A stretch of DNA of 64,000 nucleotides from Alicyclobacillus_A sp963788285 (GTDB taxonomy: Bacteria > Bacillota > Bacilli > Alicyclobacillales > Alicyclobacillaceae): positions 135,616 through 199,615 of the forward strand of contig CAWBGB010000015.1 in the NCBI GenBank assembly GCA_963788285.1, given 5' to 3'. Positions 1-8,478 of this stretch are shown here, one piece after another; the stretch's first letter is position 1; every line of letters begins with the position of its first letter. Position numbers and translations under genes: made by a program. The notes beneath the pieces are model-generated. The model searched no databases, had not been told where the DNA came from, and saw only the letters and a list, made by a program, of their open reading frames with translations.

Positions 1-1
1 A

Positions 2-214
2 ATGGCCATGCGTCAGCTGCAGCGGATGGTCAATCGCATCTCCATTGCCATTCTCGCGGGCATGCTGTTTTTAAGTGGCGCCATTCTATTGTCCGTCGGG
101 CCGTCCGGTGGTAGAGGCAGTGGAGCAGGGGCACTTGGCACTGGTGCGGTCATTTGTAGTGCCATCCTGATGCTGTTTGTACTCTGGGGCATATTCCTTT
201 CACGCCGAACCTAA
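2..214 (+). CDS. C-terminal end of an AarF/UbiB (ABC1) atypical kinase-like protein (partial)
   Basis: Only the last ~70 residues are inside the window; the reading frame is open to the left edge. What is visible is two hydrophobic segments (roughly residues 13-32 and 47-66 of the visible part) separated by a Gly-rich loop, ending in a short basic tail (SRRT). A C-terminal pair of transmembrane helices preceded by an N-R-I-S-I-A-I motif is typical of UbiB/AarF-family kinase-like ATPases, which support quinone or lipid-linked metabolism at the membrane. The catalytic part is not visible, so the family call rests only on the tail. The next gene starts 19 bp downstream on the same strand, so the two may be co-transcribed. 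Confidence 0.5.
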   Translation: MAMRQLQRMVNRISIAILAGMLFLSGAILLSVGPSGGRGSGAGALGTGAVICSAILMLFVLWGIFLSRRT

Positions 215-233
215 CAACCCAGGAGGTGTTCTC

Positions 234-650
234 ATGGTAATGAGAGATGGCGAGAAGCTAACAATGGAGCAGCGCACTCAGGCGTTCTATCGACAGAGTG
301 GAGGACCCGGCAATCCTAAAATACAGGAATTTCTGAATAATCACTTGTTGTATGGAAAAGACCACGGTCCGCAGGGGTATAGAGAGAACATCGAAGACGC
401 GTTTATCGACATGGTGGTCAGCGACTCCTCCATGTTGGTACTATTCCAACGATTTCAGCGCTGGCGCAATACCAACCGTGCGAAGACGGATGCAACGCAC
501 ATGGAGACGCTCCAGCGCGAAATCGCAGCGTTGCGCGATGAAGTCGTTCACCTGAAGTCCATGCTGGAACAGACTAACAAGGAGGACAGCTACACGAAAG
601 CCGGGCTTGGTGTACAGCATGGCCGTGAAGGTAACGCTGTCACCGGATGA
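234..650 (+). CDS. Hypothetical protein with C-terminal coiled coil
   Basis: A 138-residue soluble protein with no family I recognise. The ATG at 234 is chosen because an AGGAGG site (221-226) lies 7 nt upstream; the open frame extends further up, but into the preceding gene. The N-terminal two thirds is mixed polar (a GGPGNPKIQEFLNNH stretch). Residues ~85-112 form a Leu/Ile heptad-like, Glu-rich helix (ETLQREIAALRDEVVHLKSML), suggesting oligomerisation. It follows the UbiB-like gene by 19 bp and its 3' end overlaps the convergent LuxR-type regulator by 11 bp. A phasin-like or scaffold role is conceivable because of the coiled coil, but nothing in the sequence demonstrates this. Confidence 0.6.
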   Translation: MVMRDGEKLTMEQRTQAFYRQSGGPGNPKIQEFLNNHLLYGKDHGPQGYRENIEDAFIDMVVSDSSMLVLFQRFQRWRNTNRAKTDATHMETLQREIAALRDEVVHLKSMLEQTNKEDSYTKAGLGVQHGREGNAVTG

Positions 651-1851
651 GGCCGGCGCGAAATGCCTTCGCTACGGCGGACGCTCGATTGTTTGCACGC
701 AACTTGCGTAAGATGGACGTCACGTGTTCGGTCACGGTGTGCTCGCTGATGTGCAATTGATCCGCAATCGATTTGGTGCCGCAGCCATCTGCAATTCGCC
801 GCAGGACTTCCAACTCACGATCCGTCAGTGTACGCCGGCTGACTTTCGGCGTGGATCGAGTGCTCTGTAAATGCAGGCCGAGAGCCAGGGAAGCGCGTTT
901 TACCATCTGCTCCACGAGGTCGACTCGGGTGGAGTCCGCCGTAAACGGTTGGCCACCCTCGTCTGCCAGCAACACTCCAAGTGGCTGATCGTGTGGTCCA
1001 CGGACTGGGCACACGAGCAGCGAAGTCAACCCGAAATGCGTGACATAGTGCATGGGTAAGACTGCGGTGACGTCCTCGATGTGGACGGGTTTCGAAATTT
1101 GTAGCACTGCTGGCAACAGAGGAATTCGGCGCTCGTTTTCTCGGATCCTGCGCACCTCATCCAACTGTATATTGTGTGCGTAGATGCCTTCCACAGTCTT
1201 CGTTAGCGGATTGTGCAGAAACAGGGCGCTCCGGTGGAAGCCGGCAAGTCCACAGCTGTCGGTGACCACTGTGTGAAATACTTCAGAGGCTTCGCGCGCC
1301 GACAGGAGATGTTCATCAAAGGTAAGCAATTTTGCAAGAAACGTTCCATCTGCATTTGAAGAAGGTGACGATGCAGAAAAGGTACGGTCGACGGTCGTGT
1401 GACTCTCGTCGAAGGTGGGGACCATTGCGAGACGCAACTGGACTTGAACTAGCTTTGCAGCTAGCGAATGAACCCAGTGATAAACGGGTTCCTGATCCTC
1501 ATAGGGAAGTTCTGACCGGACCACCGACAGTACTAGTTCCTCAAAGTCCGAAAGAACAAGGACTACGTCGGCCGCAGACAAGGGAGGTGTCAAGCCAGAG
1601 ACGACTTTCAGAAAGCCTTGGATGAAGGCAGGCTCTTGCGCAGCAACTTCGGAGAGATGACCGAACAAAAAGGTGAGGAGTGCTTGCCCTTGCAAGCGCT
1701 GCTCCGTCGTAAATCGCTCCGTCGCTGCACTCCAAGCGTCCCACGTGGACAGTAAGTTATCGAAGTGGATTGAGACGGCATTTAGTAAGGTCCGGTAGCA
1801 GGGTGCGGGCAATATGGGGGTCAGGTGCATCAATAAGGGTCGTTCCTGCAC
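640..1851 (-). CDS. GAF-domain LuxR-family transcriptional regulator
   Basis: About 403 residues. The last ~65 residues form a classic LuxR/FixJ winged-type helix-turn-helix (LTDRELEVLRRIADG, then IADQLHISEHTVTEHV, then ILRKLRANNR). The middle (about 165-330) reads as a GAF-like sensor domain (DSCGLAGFHRSALFL, GVLLADEGGQPF). The N-terminal ~150 residues are helical and unassigned. The longest frame starts with ATG at 1857, but that ATG abuts the ribosome site GAGGAGG. The GTG two codons later (1851) has a normal 7-nt spacing and is preferred. The gene is divergent from the SCP2/R2lox/acyl-CoA ligase operon, so it is a natural candidate activator or repressor of that operon through the 1852-2047 intergenic region. 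Its ligand is unknown. Confidence 0.85.
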   Translation of the reverse strand: MQERPLLMHLTPILPAPCYRTLLNAVSIHFDNLLSTWDAWSAATERFTTEQRLQGQALLTFLFGHLSEVAAQEPAFIQGFLKVVSGLTPPLSAADVVLVLSDFEELVLSVVRSELPYEDQEPVYHWVHSLAAKLVQVQLRLAMVPTFDESHTTVDRTFSASSPSSNADGTFLAKLLTFDEHLLSAREASEVFHTVVTDSCGLAGFHRSALFLHNPLTKTVEGIYAHNIQLDEVRRIRENERRIPLLPAVLQISKPVHIEDVTAVLPMHYVTHFGLTSLLVCPVRGPHDQPLGVLLADEGGQPFTADSTRVDLVEQMVKRASLALGLHLQSTRSTPKVSRRTLTDRELEVLRRIADGCGTKSIADQLHISEHTVTEHVTSILRKLRANNRASAVAKAFRAGLIR

Positions 1852-2047
1852 AACCATTCCTCCTCGCCCTGTAATGATGGTCTCGGCTTGGCTCTGTGAC
1901 GATTCGTTGTTTCCAATCCGGATTCACTATGAGTATACAAAATTCGCGACGGACAATGAGACTGTGTCGGCAGCATAACACGTCCTGCTCCATGTATTCT
2001 CCTGCAAGAAAGACGCAGGAACTCCATCAGAGAAAGGAGCTCCCACG

Positions 2048-2470
2048 ATGAGCGTACAGACATTTACAAACGAGTGGGCAAGGCGCTGGGCCGAAGAACT
2101 CAATGCCAGCCCCTCGTACAAGGCGGCCGCTGGCACCTGGGTGTGGCCGCTCGTGCTCAAGCTGGAGCGAGATCCCTCCGTAGGTATCGAGCACGACCAG
2201 ACTGTATCCTCGATTTGTACTACGGACACTGTCGCGAGGCCCGAGTCGCGACAGACCACGACCCGGCGGAGGCGCCGTTTGTCATCAGCGCTGCCCCTCA
2301 CACGTGGAAACAAGTGTTTGACCGACAACTGGATCCCCTCACTGGCATGATGCGTGGCCAGCTCAAACTGGAGAAAGGTGACATGTCGGTGCTTATGCAG
2401 TACGATTGCTGCCAAGGAACTAGTGGAGTGTTCGTTAAAAGTAGACACTATACTACCAGGGGGGTTGTGA
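2048..2470 (+). pseudogene. SCP2-like sterol/lipid-binding domain protein, two compensating frameshifts
   Basis: The ATG at 2048 follows an AAGGAG site. The protein starts well (TFTNEWARRWAEEL, then WPLVLKLERDPSVG), but from about 2200-2215 the recognisable sequence continues one frame over (LDLYYGHCREARVATD, AAPHTWKQVFDRQLDPLTG, LKLEKGDMSVL). Near 2395-2402 it returns to the original frame (IAAKELVECSLKV...PGGL, stop at 2468-2470). Joined, this is a full-length ~140-residue SCP2-type lipid-carrier domain. The second lesion restores the first frame, so only ~60 internal codons are misread. The stop lies directly before the R2lox ATG (2472), which suggests translational coupling in the original operon. 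It is either a recent pseudogene or two sequencing indels. Confidence 0.8.
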
Positions 2471-2471
2471 A

Positions 2472-3389
2472 ATGCGCGTCATGCAGACTGTCACAGAGCG
2501 GGGAATCGACCACTCGATTTTACCCATGCGCCTGTACCACAAGGCGAAAAAATTAGGAATTTGGGATCCGAGGGACATCGACTTCACTCAGGATAGACAG
2601 GATTGGCTGGCATTCACAAACGCGCAGCGAAGCATGATTTTGCGCCTCTGCACGCTGTTTCAAGCCGGTGAGGAAGCCGTCACACGGGATCTCCTACCGC
2701 TGATTCGCGCCATTTCCCTGGAGGGCCGTTTGGAAGAGGAAATGTATTTGACGACGTTTCTCTGGGAAGAAGCAAAGCATACAGAAGTGTTTCGGCGATT
2801 TCTGGACGATGTGGCCTTGGAAAAAGGCGATTTATCCGAAATGCACGGCTCCAACTACACTGCAATATTCAACGAATTCCTCCCGCAAGCCATGGAACGT
2901 TTGATTCACGACACATCCAAAGAGGCGCAGGCCGAGGCGTCCGTCACCTACAACATGGTTGTCGAAGGCGTACTGGCCGAAACAGGGTACTACGCATTCT
3001 ACAACATGCTGCAGCGCAACCATAAGATGCCTGGACTGGTGGAAGCGATTGGATATCTGAAACGGGATGAATCTCGCCACATCGGATATGGAACCTATTT
3101 GCTCTCTCGATTGATCAGCGAGAACGACGACATGTGGGGCGTTGTCAATCGCAAGATTGAACAACTGATGCCGTTTGCTTTCGGTGTGGTCACGGAGTTG
3201 TTCCAAACCCTACAAACCCGGATTGGTGCCGCTGATGCAGGGGACGCCTTTGAATTGGACCAACAAGATTTCATCGGCTATGCCTTGAAGCAGTTTCAAA
3301 TGCGCATGAATGTACTTGAACGGGCGCGCGGAAAGTCCGTAGATGACATTTATCATGTCAGTGAAGCGACGATTGGCGTTACAGAGTGA
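2472..3389 (+). CDS. R2-like ligand-binding oxidase (Mn/Fe, ribonucleotide reductase R2 fold)
   Basis: A 305-residue ferritin-like protein. All residues characterised in the Geobacillus kaustophilus R2lox family can be placed with a constant offset of two. The metal ligands are Glu67, Glu100, His103, Glu165, Glu200 and His203 (motifs AGEEAVTRD, LWEEAKHTE, VVEGVLAE and RDESRHIGYG). The Val70-Tyr160 pair corresponds to the Tyr-Val ether cross-link. These proteins assemble a mixed Mn/Fe cofactor that activates O2 and bind a long-chain fatty-acid-like ligand; the physiological substrate is not established. Context fits lipid chemistry: SCP2 lipid carriers lie on both sides and an acyl-CoA ligase is downstream. 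The start is ATG 2472, preceded by an AGGGGGG site inside the end of the upstream gene. It is distinguished from true NrdF/NrdB by length and by the lack of the R2 radical-tyrosine context. Confidence 0.93.
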   Translation: MRVMQTVTERGIDHSILPMRLYHKAKKLGIWDPRDIDFTQDRQDWLAFTNAQRSMILRLCTLFQAGEEAVTRDLLPLIRAISLEGRLEEEMYLTTFLWEEAKHTEVFRRFLDDVALEKGDLSEMHGSNYTAIFNEFLPQAMERLIHDTSKEAQAEASVTYNMVVEGVLAETGYYAFYNMLQRNHKMPGLVEAIGYLKRDESRHIGYGTYLLSRLISENDDMWGVVNRKIEQLMPFAFGVVTELFQTLQTRIGAADAGDAFELDQQDFIGYALKQFQMRMNVLERARGKSVDDIYHVSEATIGVTE

Positions 3390-3428
3390 TTCGGACTGTG
3401 TAACACAATGTGAGAGGAGTCTTTGAGC

Positions 3429-3764
3429 ATGCCAACGACGAAAGAGATTTTTGAGAAAATTCATAAGTCTCTCGCCAAAGACCCCAGCCGCACTGGCGGG
3501 CTGGAGGCCGTGTACCAATTCAACCTGACCGGAGACGACGCTGGTGTCTATCAAATCGTTTTGAAGCCGGATGGTGTATCCGTGGTTGAGGGCGAGTCCG
3601 CACCAGCCAACTGCACGTTGCAACTGTCGTCCGCTGATTTCAAAGACATGGTACAAGGGAAGTTAAACGGCACCATCGCATTCATGAGCGGAAAATTACA
3701 CGTACAGGGTGACCTGGGCCTGGCGATGAGGCTTGAGTCGGTACTGAGCGCTTACTCTGCCTAA
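3429..3764 (+). CDS. SCP2 sterol-binding domain protein
   Basis: A ~111-residue stand-alone SCP2 domain covering the whole protein: an N-terminal helix (TKEIFEKIHKSLAKD), central strands (YQFNLTGDDAGVYQIVLKPDG), and the diagnostic C-terminal block LQLSSADFKDMVQGKLNG with MSGKLHVQGDLGLAMRLESVL. Such domains bind fatty acyl chains or other lipids in a hydrophobic tunnel. A TTG at 3423 is in frame, but the AGGAG at 3414-3418 is better spaced (10 nt) for ATG 3429. It follows the R2lox gene by 39 bp and probably carries or presents a lipid substrate or product for the oxidase or for the acyl-CoA ligase encoded next. Confidence 0.88.
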   Translation: MPTTKEIFEKIHKSLAKDPSRTGGLEAVYQFNLTGDDAGVYQIVLKPDGVSVVEGESAPANCTLQLSSADFKDMVQGKLNGTIAFMSGKLHVQGDLGLAMRLESVLSAYSA

Positions 3765-3776
3765 GCAACACCCCCA

Positions 3777-3851
3777 AGCGCCGTGCCGGTGTGAGCACGA
3801 AATGCCCGTCTGCTCATACGCCCGCCTTCACTCCGGCGGGAGCACGGCGCT
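3777..3851 (+). other. Intergenic three-way-junction RNA-like structure
   Basis: Nested perfect inverted repeats sit between the SCP2 and acyl-CoA ligase genes. The outer stem is AGCGCCGTGC (3777-3786) with GCACGGCGCT (3842-3851). Inside are two hairpins in series: TGAGCA (3792-3797) with TGCTCA (3811-3816), and CCCGCC (3821-3826) with GGCGGG (3835-3840). Together they give a cloverleaf-like three-way junction of about 75 nt. No T-run follows, so it is not a simple intrinsic terminator. It could stabilise or process the operon mRNA, attenuate the ligase gene, or be a repeat-type element. Confidence 0.6.
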
Positions 3852-3909
3852 CCTGTGGAGTACGCTTTAGGCCTGTTATCCTCAGTGACCAGTGAGGAGG
3901 CGAAAGACC

Positions 3910-5439
3910 GTGAATCTGGGACAGTTGACGCGGTACAACCGCGAGAAATTTGGTCCGTATACCAGCCTGGTGTTTGAAAACCAGGAGTACACGAACGAAT
4001 ACCACGACGACGAGTCGTCCCGACGGGCGCATGTCTTGGGTGAGCTTGGAGTACATCCGGGTGATCGCGTTGCCGTGATGATGCCGAACCGACCCGAGGT
4101 GTTTTGGTCTTACAGTGCCATTGTCAAATTGGGCGCTGTCGTCGTGCCCATCATGCCGCTGCTGCAGGTGAATGAAGTTCGGTTCATCGTGCTGGACGCC
4201 CAACCGAAAGCCATCCTGACCTCGGACTTGTTGCTTCCAAAGTTGGAACAAGCCACGATGGGAATAGAGAATCCTCCGTTACTTCTGTCTGTGGACGATT
4301 CGTCCGGAAACAGTATCAGAAAAATGGGCGTTTATATGTTCAGTAGCCCAATGCAGGTCGACACTGCGGAAGACAACGTATGCGTCATCCTCTACACATC
4401 TGGTACCACCGGGCGACCTAAAGGTGTACAACTGACGCACCGGAATCTGTACGCGAATGCGAAAGCCGCAGCCGATGTGGCTCAAACCTACGAGTTTCAC
4501 AGTTCTGAACGGGTCGGTCTGTTCGTCTTGCCCTTGTCGCACGCATTCGGCTTCACCATGATGAACACATCCATGCTCCTCGGACAGCGAGATGTTCTCT
4601 TGCCCTACTTCGACCCGATCAAGGTCTTCGAAGCGATTGAAACGCACGGAGTGACTCATTTCTCGGCCGTTCCTGCAATGTTTCATGCCTTGCTGAGTCA
4701 TCCAGCGGCCAATCAGTACAACCTTTCGTCGCTTTCCTTGTGCATTTCCGGTTCCGCTCCCATGGCCATACAAGATATGATTGCTTTTGAGCAGCGGTTT
4801 GGGGCGCGCATTTATCAAGGATACGGTCTTTCTGAAGCCGCTCCCATCGTGACCGCTCCACGCTTTGACAGACCGTATAAGCCTGCATCCGTGGGACTGC
4901 CACTGCCTGGCGTCACCGTGAAAGTGGTCGACGAGAAGGGATCCGACCTGCCTGTCGGCGAAGTCGGCGAACTCGTCGTGCGCGGTCCGAATATCACGCA
5001 GGGGTACCACAACTTGCCGGAGACGACTGCCGAGGTTGTAAGGGATGGCTGGTTGTATACTGGAGACATGGCCCGCATCGATGAAGACGGGTACGTGTAC
5101 ATTGTGGATCGTAAAAAAGATGTGATTATCCGAGGCGGGTTCAACATTTACCCACGAGACTTGGAGGATTTGTTGACGCAACATCCGGCCGTCGCAGAAG
5201 CAGCGGTGGTCGGGGTCCCCTCTGAGAACATGGGGGAAGAGGTGGTGGCCTATGTCGTGAGGAAGCATAAGACCGACATCAGCGCAGCCACGCTCATTGC
5301 TTATTGTCAGGAACATGTGGCGAAGTACAAAACGCCGCGTGAAATTCGGTTTGTCAGCTGTCTTCCAAAGAACCTCGTCGGAAAAGTCGACAAGAAGACG
5401 TTGCGAAACATGGCGAATGCTGGCCAAGAGGCCCCATGA
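3910..5439 (+). CDS. Long-chain fatty acid--CoA ligase (AMP-forming)
   Basis: About 509 residues of the ANL adenylate-forming superfamily. The P-loop-like A3 motif LYTSGTTGRPKG, then the A5 region YQGYGLSEAAP, the A7 block WLYTGDMARIDEDGYVYIVDRKKD and the C-terminal A10 lysine region (NLVGKVDKKTLR) are all present in order. It activates a fatty or other carboxylic acid to acyl-AMP and then acyl-CoA. The frame is open to a GTG at 3892, but GAGGAGG at 3894-3900 is better spaced (9 nt) for the GTG at 3910 (MNLGQLTRYN). The N-terminal domain is slightly short compared with FadD/LcfB. It lies at the end of the R2lox/SCP2 operon, consistent with activation of the lipid acted on by that operon. The exact acyl substrate cannot be read from sequence. 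Confidence 0.88.
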   Translation: MNLGQLTRYNREKFGPYTSLVFENQEYTNEYHDDESSRRAHVLGELGVHPGDRVAVMMPNRPEVFWSYSAIVKLGAVVVPIMPLLQVNEVRFIVLDAQPKAILTSDLLLPKLEQATMGIENPPLLLSVDDSSGNSIRKMGVYMFSSPMQVDTAEDNVCVILYTSGTTGRPKGVQLTHRNLYANAKAAADVAQTYEFHSSERVGLFVLPLSHAFGFTMMNTSMLLGQRDVLLPYFDPIKVFEAIETHGVTHFSAVPAMFHALLSHPAANQYNLSSLSLCISGSAPMAIQDMIAFEQRFGARIYQGYGLSEAAPIVTAPRFDRPYKPASVGLPLPGVTVKVVDEKGSDLPVGEVGELVVRGPNITQGYHNLPETTAEVVRDGWLYTGDMARIDEDGYVYIVDRKKDVIIRGGFNIYPRDLEDLLTQHPAVAEAAVVGVPSENMGEEVVAYVVRKHKTDISAATLIAYCQEHVAKYKTPREIRFVSCLPKNLVGKVDKKTLRNMANAGQEAP

Positions 5440-5453
5440 ATAAGCTCCAAACT

Positions 5454-5480
5454 AGGCCGTTTCATGCGGCCTTGTTGAGT
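5454..5480 (+). terminator. Probable intrinsic terminator after acyl-CoA ligase gene
   Basis: AGGCCG (5454-5459) and CGGCCT (5467-5472) form a 6-bp GC-rich stem with a 7-nt loop, followed by a moderately T-rich stretch (TGTTGAGTTGTT). It is 15 bp after the ligase stop codon. The T-tract is interrupted, so the call is moderate. Confidence 0.5.
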
Positions 5481-5824
5481 TGTTAGGCACTCCCTGGTTG
5501 AAAAAACACCTCTCCTCTCTTACACCTCATCTGTTTCGCCGCGCCATCCTTTGCGGGCCCGGTGGCCATGTCAGCTCTATTTCGTCTGATTATGATAGAA
5601 TAGCCGAGGGTAATCCATACCACGAGTCCAGCCTCGACCATAAACCACACCGCGTTTAGCAGTATTGAACGAAGGGAAACAATGAATGGTGAGCTTTGCA
5701 ACAAGGTGGTAATCTGAGCAGCCAGCCCGTCCTGAGACCCCCAGAGTGTAGGGGCTCTTTTCTTGTTGTACACGACAGTCTCAGCGAGTCATACAGCACT
5801 CGATGATACAAAAGGGGGCCTACG
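5481..5824. other. Intergenic region, no convincing gene
   Basis: About 340 bp between the ligase terminator and the MFS gene. A reverse-strand frame (5483-5773) could encode a short peptide with one hydrophobic segment, but it lacks a convincing ribosome site and family. The right end carries the ribosome site of the MFS gene (GGGGG at 5815-5819). Nothing else is supported. Confidence 0.4.
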
Positions 5825-6964
5825 ATGGAACGAAGAGTATGGGCGTGGACAAGCGTTCTATTCGGTAACGAATTTGTACGTGCCGCGTTGTTTTACGTGT
5901 GGGTTCCTTTGATTATCCCTCACGTCGATCACGTACCCATCGACTGGGTCGGCTTTTGTACAAGTTGTCAATTCGCCGCTGACGCGGCAACGAAGTTGTG
6001 CTACGGAATTGCTGCGGCGCGCGGGTATGCACGATTGTTATTAAGGTGTGGAAGTGCAGTATCCGTCGTATCCGTGATAACGCTATTGTTTTTCCACAAC
6101 CCTGTATCGTTATGGATTGCTTCCGCGTTTTTTGGGTGTGGAGCTGCGTCCATCTGGCCAGCTGCATTGTCGCACTTTGGTCGTCAGACGGAAGGGGCTA
6201 AAGGAGAATCGTTGGCGAGAGCCTTTGTGCCGTGGATGACAGGAACTGGTGTAGGCATGTTTCTACCGAACGTGTTACTCCACCATCACCTCACCATCAA
6301 AATGGTTGTGGTCTTTACCTCCGTGGTGGTGTTTGCTTGCACATGGCTGATCCAACCGAGTGGCAGGGATGGCACACCTTCATTGCGACGAGAGGCACAA
6401 CTTGTCCGCATTTTATCCCGAAAAGTGAAGGTCTTTCTCCCGCCGATGCTCATTCAAACCTTGATCATTGGCACAGTGTCACCGTATCTGGCATTGTTCG
6501 CAATAAAGTCGCTGTATTTACATCCCGAACAATACGCCTTGTTATTAATTGGAATCGGCATCATGACGGTTTGCCTCCTAATACCGTTTGGGAGAGTTTC
6601 CGACAAACTTGGACGTCTGCCATTATTGTGTGTGGCTTGTTTCACGTCATCCTGCAGCATTTTTGGTCTGGCCATCAGCCACACGTGGGGGCAAGCCTTT
6701 ATTCCCGGGGTGGTGTTTGGTGCCAGCTTTGGAGTCGTGTTTCCGGCGTGGAATGCACTCTTCATGGAGGCGGTTCCAAACTGGCTTCATACACGCGCCG
6801 TCGGCCTTTTTACATCTATCGAAGACTCGGGTACCGCACTGGGACCGTTGGTGGGGGCGTTAGCGTGGCAATACATCGGACCTAAAGGGCCTTTCTTATT
6901 GTCGAGCGGTCTGATGGCTCTGTTGGCCGTCTATTTCGCAGTGTGGTGGAGACGGTCGTTGTAG
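5825..6964 (+). CDS. MFS transporter
   Basis: A 379-residue membrane protein with about 11-12 predicted hydrophobic helices and the duplicated major-facilitator layout. A motif-A-like loop is visible between the second-half helices (PFGRVSDKLGRLPLL). A glycine-rich helix FGASFGVVFPAW and SGTALGPLVGAL are typical of the drug/metabolite efflux type. The start is the ATG with GGGGG 5 nt upstream. The substrate cannot be inferred: no charged in-membrane motif was recognised and the neighbours do not form an obvious operon with it. The stop codon is followed at once by the 12-bp palindrome GTGCGATCGCAC (6964-6975). Confidence 0.82.
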   Translation: MERRVWAWTSVLFGNEFVRAALFYVWVPLIIPHVDHVPIDWVGFCTSCQFAADAATKLCYGIAAARGYARLLLRCGSAVSVVSVITLLFFHNPVSLWIASAFFGCGAASIWPAALSHFGRQTEGAKGESLARAFVPWMTGTGVGMFLPNVLLHHHLTIKMVVVFTSVVVFACTWLIQPSGRDGTPSLRREAQLVRILSRKVKVFLPPMLIQTLIIGTVSPYLALFAIKSLYLHPEQYALLLIGIGIMTVCLLIPFGRVSDKLGRLPLLCVACFTSSCSIFGLAISHTWGQAFIPGVVFGASFGVVFPAWNALFMEAVPNWLHTRAVGLFTSIEDSGTALGPLVGALAWQYIGPKGPFLLSSGLMALLAVYFAVWWRRSL

Positions 6965-7272
6965 TGCGATCGCACGCCGAGAGTTTCCTTTATTTGTAAT
7001 ACATAGTGATAAAGTCGCCATGCAGAATGACGAAAACATAGAGGGTGAATTGTAAACAAAGACCTTCTTCATGATTGTACAATTATTTTTTCATCAAATT
7101 CTAATGAAATCTCACCTGTGTCACAGAATGCTGTATTAGCCTCCTAAAAGCGAGCGATTGGCAAAACTCCACTCGAGTGGTTGAGCGGACGAGATGTCGC
7201 GATTTTGTAAATCGCTGAAAGGCAACAATCTGCTCGGTGAGGAAACATTTTTGGATAAAGGATGGCACGCGA

Positions 7273-8433
7273 ATGAAACGGTGGATCACGTTTGGCATGT
7301 CCCAGTACCGCACACCAGGATTTTCAGACACCTCGCGCCAAATGACACAAGCTTTCACCGGACCGAAGGCATATGTTGAACCTCCCAAGCCGTTTTCAAG
7401 TTGGCGTACACTGGATGGTACAATCATAAGCTGGACTATTCAGCAGGAGGGACAGACCGACATACTCGTACCTCCTTTACCTATCCCTTCGAAACTCGAC
7501 TTGTTCCGAACTGGATTGAAATGGCAAACTAGTAAGTTGGATCAATCTCTGCGAGACAGGTGGGGGAGTGCTTGGCGCGACGAAACCATTGTCTATGTCA
7601 CCAACTGGACACCTCAGTTTCAGCCTCTCATTCAACGCCTGGGTCCTAAACACCTTGTGTTTGATGTCGTAGATGATGTTTTGTCATTCCCGTACGGGTT
7701 TCAGCGCGACAGAGTCTTATCATCTTGGCGAAAACTCGCTGCACAGGCCACTGTTGTGACCACTGTGTCGACGAACCTACAACGGAAATCCACTGAACAA
7801 TTACAGGTTGCCGCCGTGCATGTTTTGCCCAACGGCGTAGACGCGGATCGGTTTATGAAACCAACCGGGCGACGACCGGTTCAGTTTGATGAGTCCGATT
7901 CCACCGTGCGTGTGGGATTTGCGGGAACGCTCAATCACTGGATAGACTTCCAATCGATACGAACGTTAGCACGTTCTTTTCCCCATGTCAGTTTTTACTT
8001 TATGGGGCGCATCGGGCATTTTGGTAGTCAGGAGACGGAGCAAGACTACAAAGATGCGTTTTCTGAGCAAAACGTCCATTACATGGGAACGGTCGACTAT
8101 GAAGAACTCCCGGATGTCTTACATCAGATGGATATATTGATTCTGCCGCGGAAGACGAACAACGCCAGTGCGGCATCGAATCCACTAAAACTGTATGAGT
8201 ACTTGGCTGTCGGCAAGCCGATTGTAACCAGCGGTGTTCCAATTCCAGATGAAATGGATTCCTGTGTTTACGCCGCGACGGACGGAACTGGAATAGTACA
8301 CGCCTTTGAAAAAGCACTGTCTGAATGTGAAAGTCCGTCAGAGGCATTGACAAAAGCGCGCCAAAACATTGCATTAAGGAATACGTGGAAACACAGAGTG
8401 GACGAGATGGTCCGACTTTGTATGAATCATTAA
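7273..8433 (+). CDS. GT4-type glycosyltransferase (TuaH-like)
   Basis: About 386 residues with two Rossmann-like halves. The second half shows the GT-B nucleotide-sugar site: HVLPNGVDADRF, VRVGFAGTLNHWIDF, and the acidic donor-binding region SNPLKLYEYLAVGKPIVTSG. It probably transfers a sugar from a UDP/GDP-sugar to an envelope or extracellular glycan acceptor. The layout (FDVVDDVLSFP in the first half, short C-terminus) resembles the TuaH group rather than glycogen synthases. The frame is open to GTG 7237, but AAAGGA at 7257-7262 best serves ATG 7273, giving MKRWITFG. A strong terminator follows, so it ends its transcript. Confidence 0.8.
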   Translation: MKRWITFGMSQYRTPGFSDTSRQMTQAFTGPKAYVEPPKPFSSWRTLDGTIISWTIQQEGQTDILVPPLPIPSKLDLFRTGLKWQTSKLDQSLRDRWGSAWRDETIVYVTNWTPQFQPLIQRLGPKHLVFDVVDDVLSFPYGFQRDRVLSSWRKLAAQATVVTTVSTNLQRKSTEQLQVAAVHVLPNGVDADRFMKPTGRRPVQFDESDSTVRVGFAGTLNHWIDFQSIRTLARSFPHVSFYFMGRIGHFGSQETEQDYKDAFSEQNVHYMGTVDYEELPDVLHQMDILILPRKTNNASAASNPLKLYEYLAVGKPIVTSGVPIPDEMDSCVYAATDGTGIVHAFEKALSECESPSEALTKARQNIALRNTWKHRVDEMVRLCMNH

Positions 8434-8478
8434 CCCGCACGGTACCACCCTGCACATCACAAAAAAACCCTGGCTCAA

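Noticed and set aside
4279..5427. 382-codon reverse-strand ORF
   Set aside because: It is the antisense shadow of the acyl-CoA ligase gene, with no ribosome site or protein family.
5483..5773. Reverse-strand 96-codon ORF with a hydrophobic segment, resembling a small toxin-like peptide
   Set aside because: No ribosome site, no recognisable family and no partner RNA; likely chance.
6964..6975. Palindrome GTGCGATCGCAC containing a HIP1-like GCGATCGC
   Set aside because: A single copy in non-cyanobacterial DNA with no T-run; not a terminator and probably coincidental.
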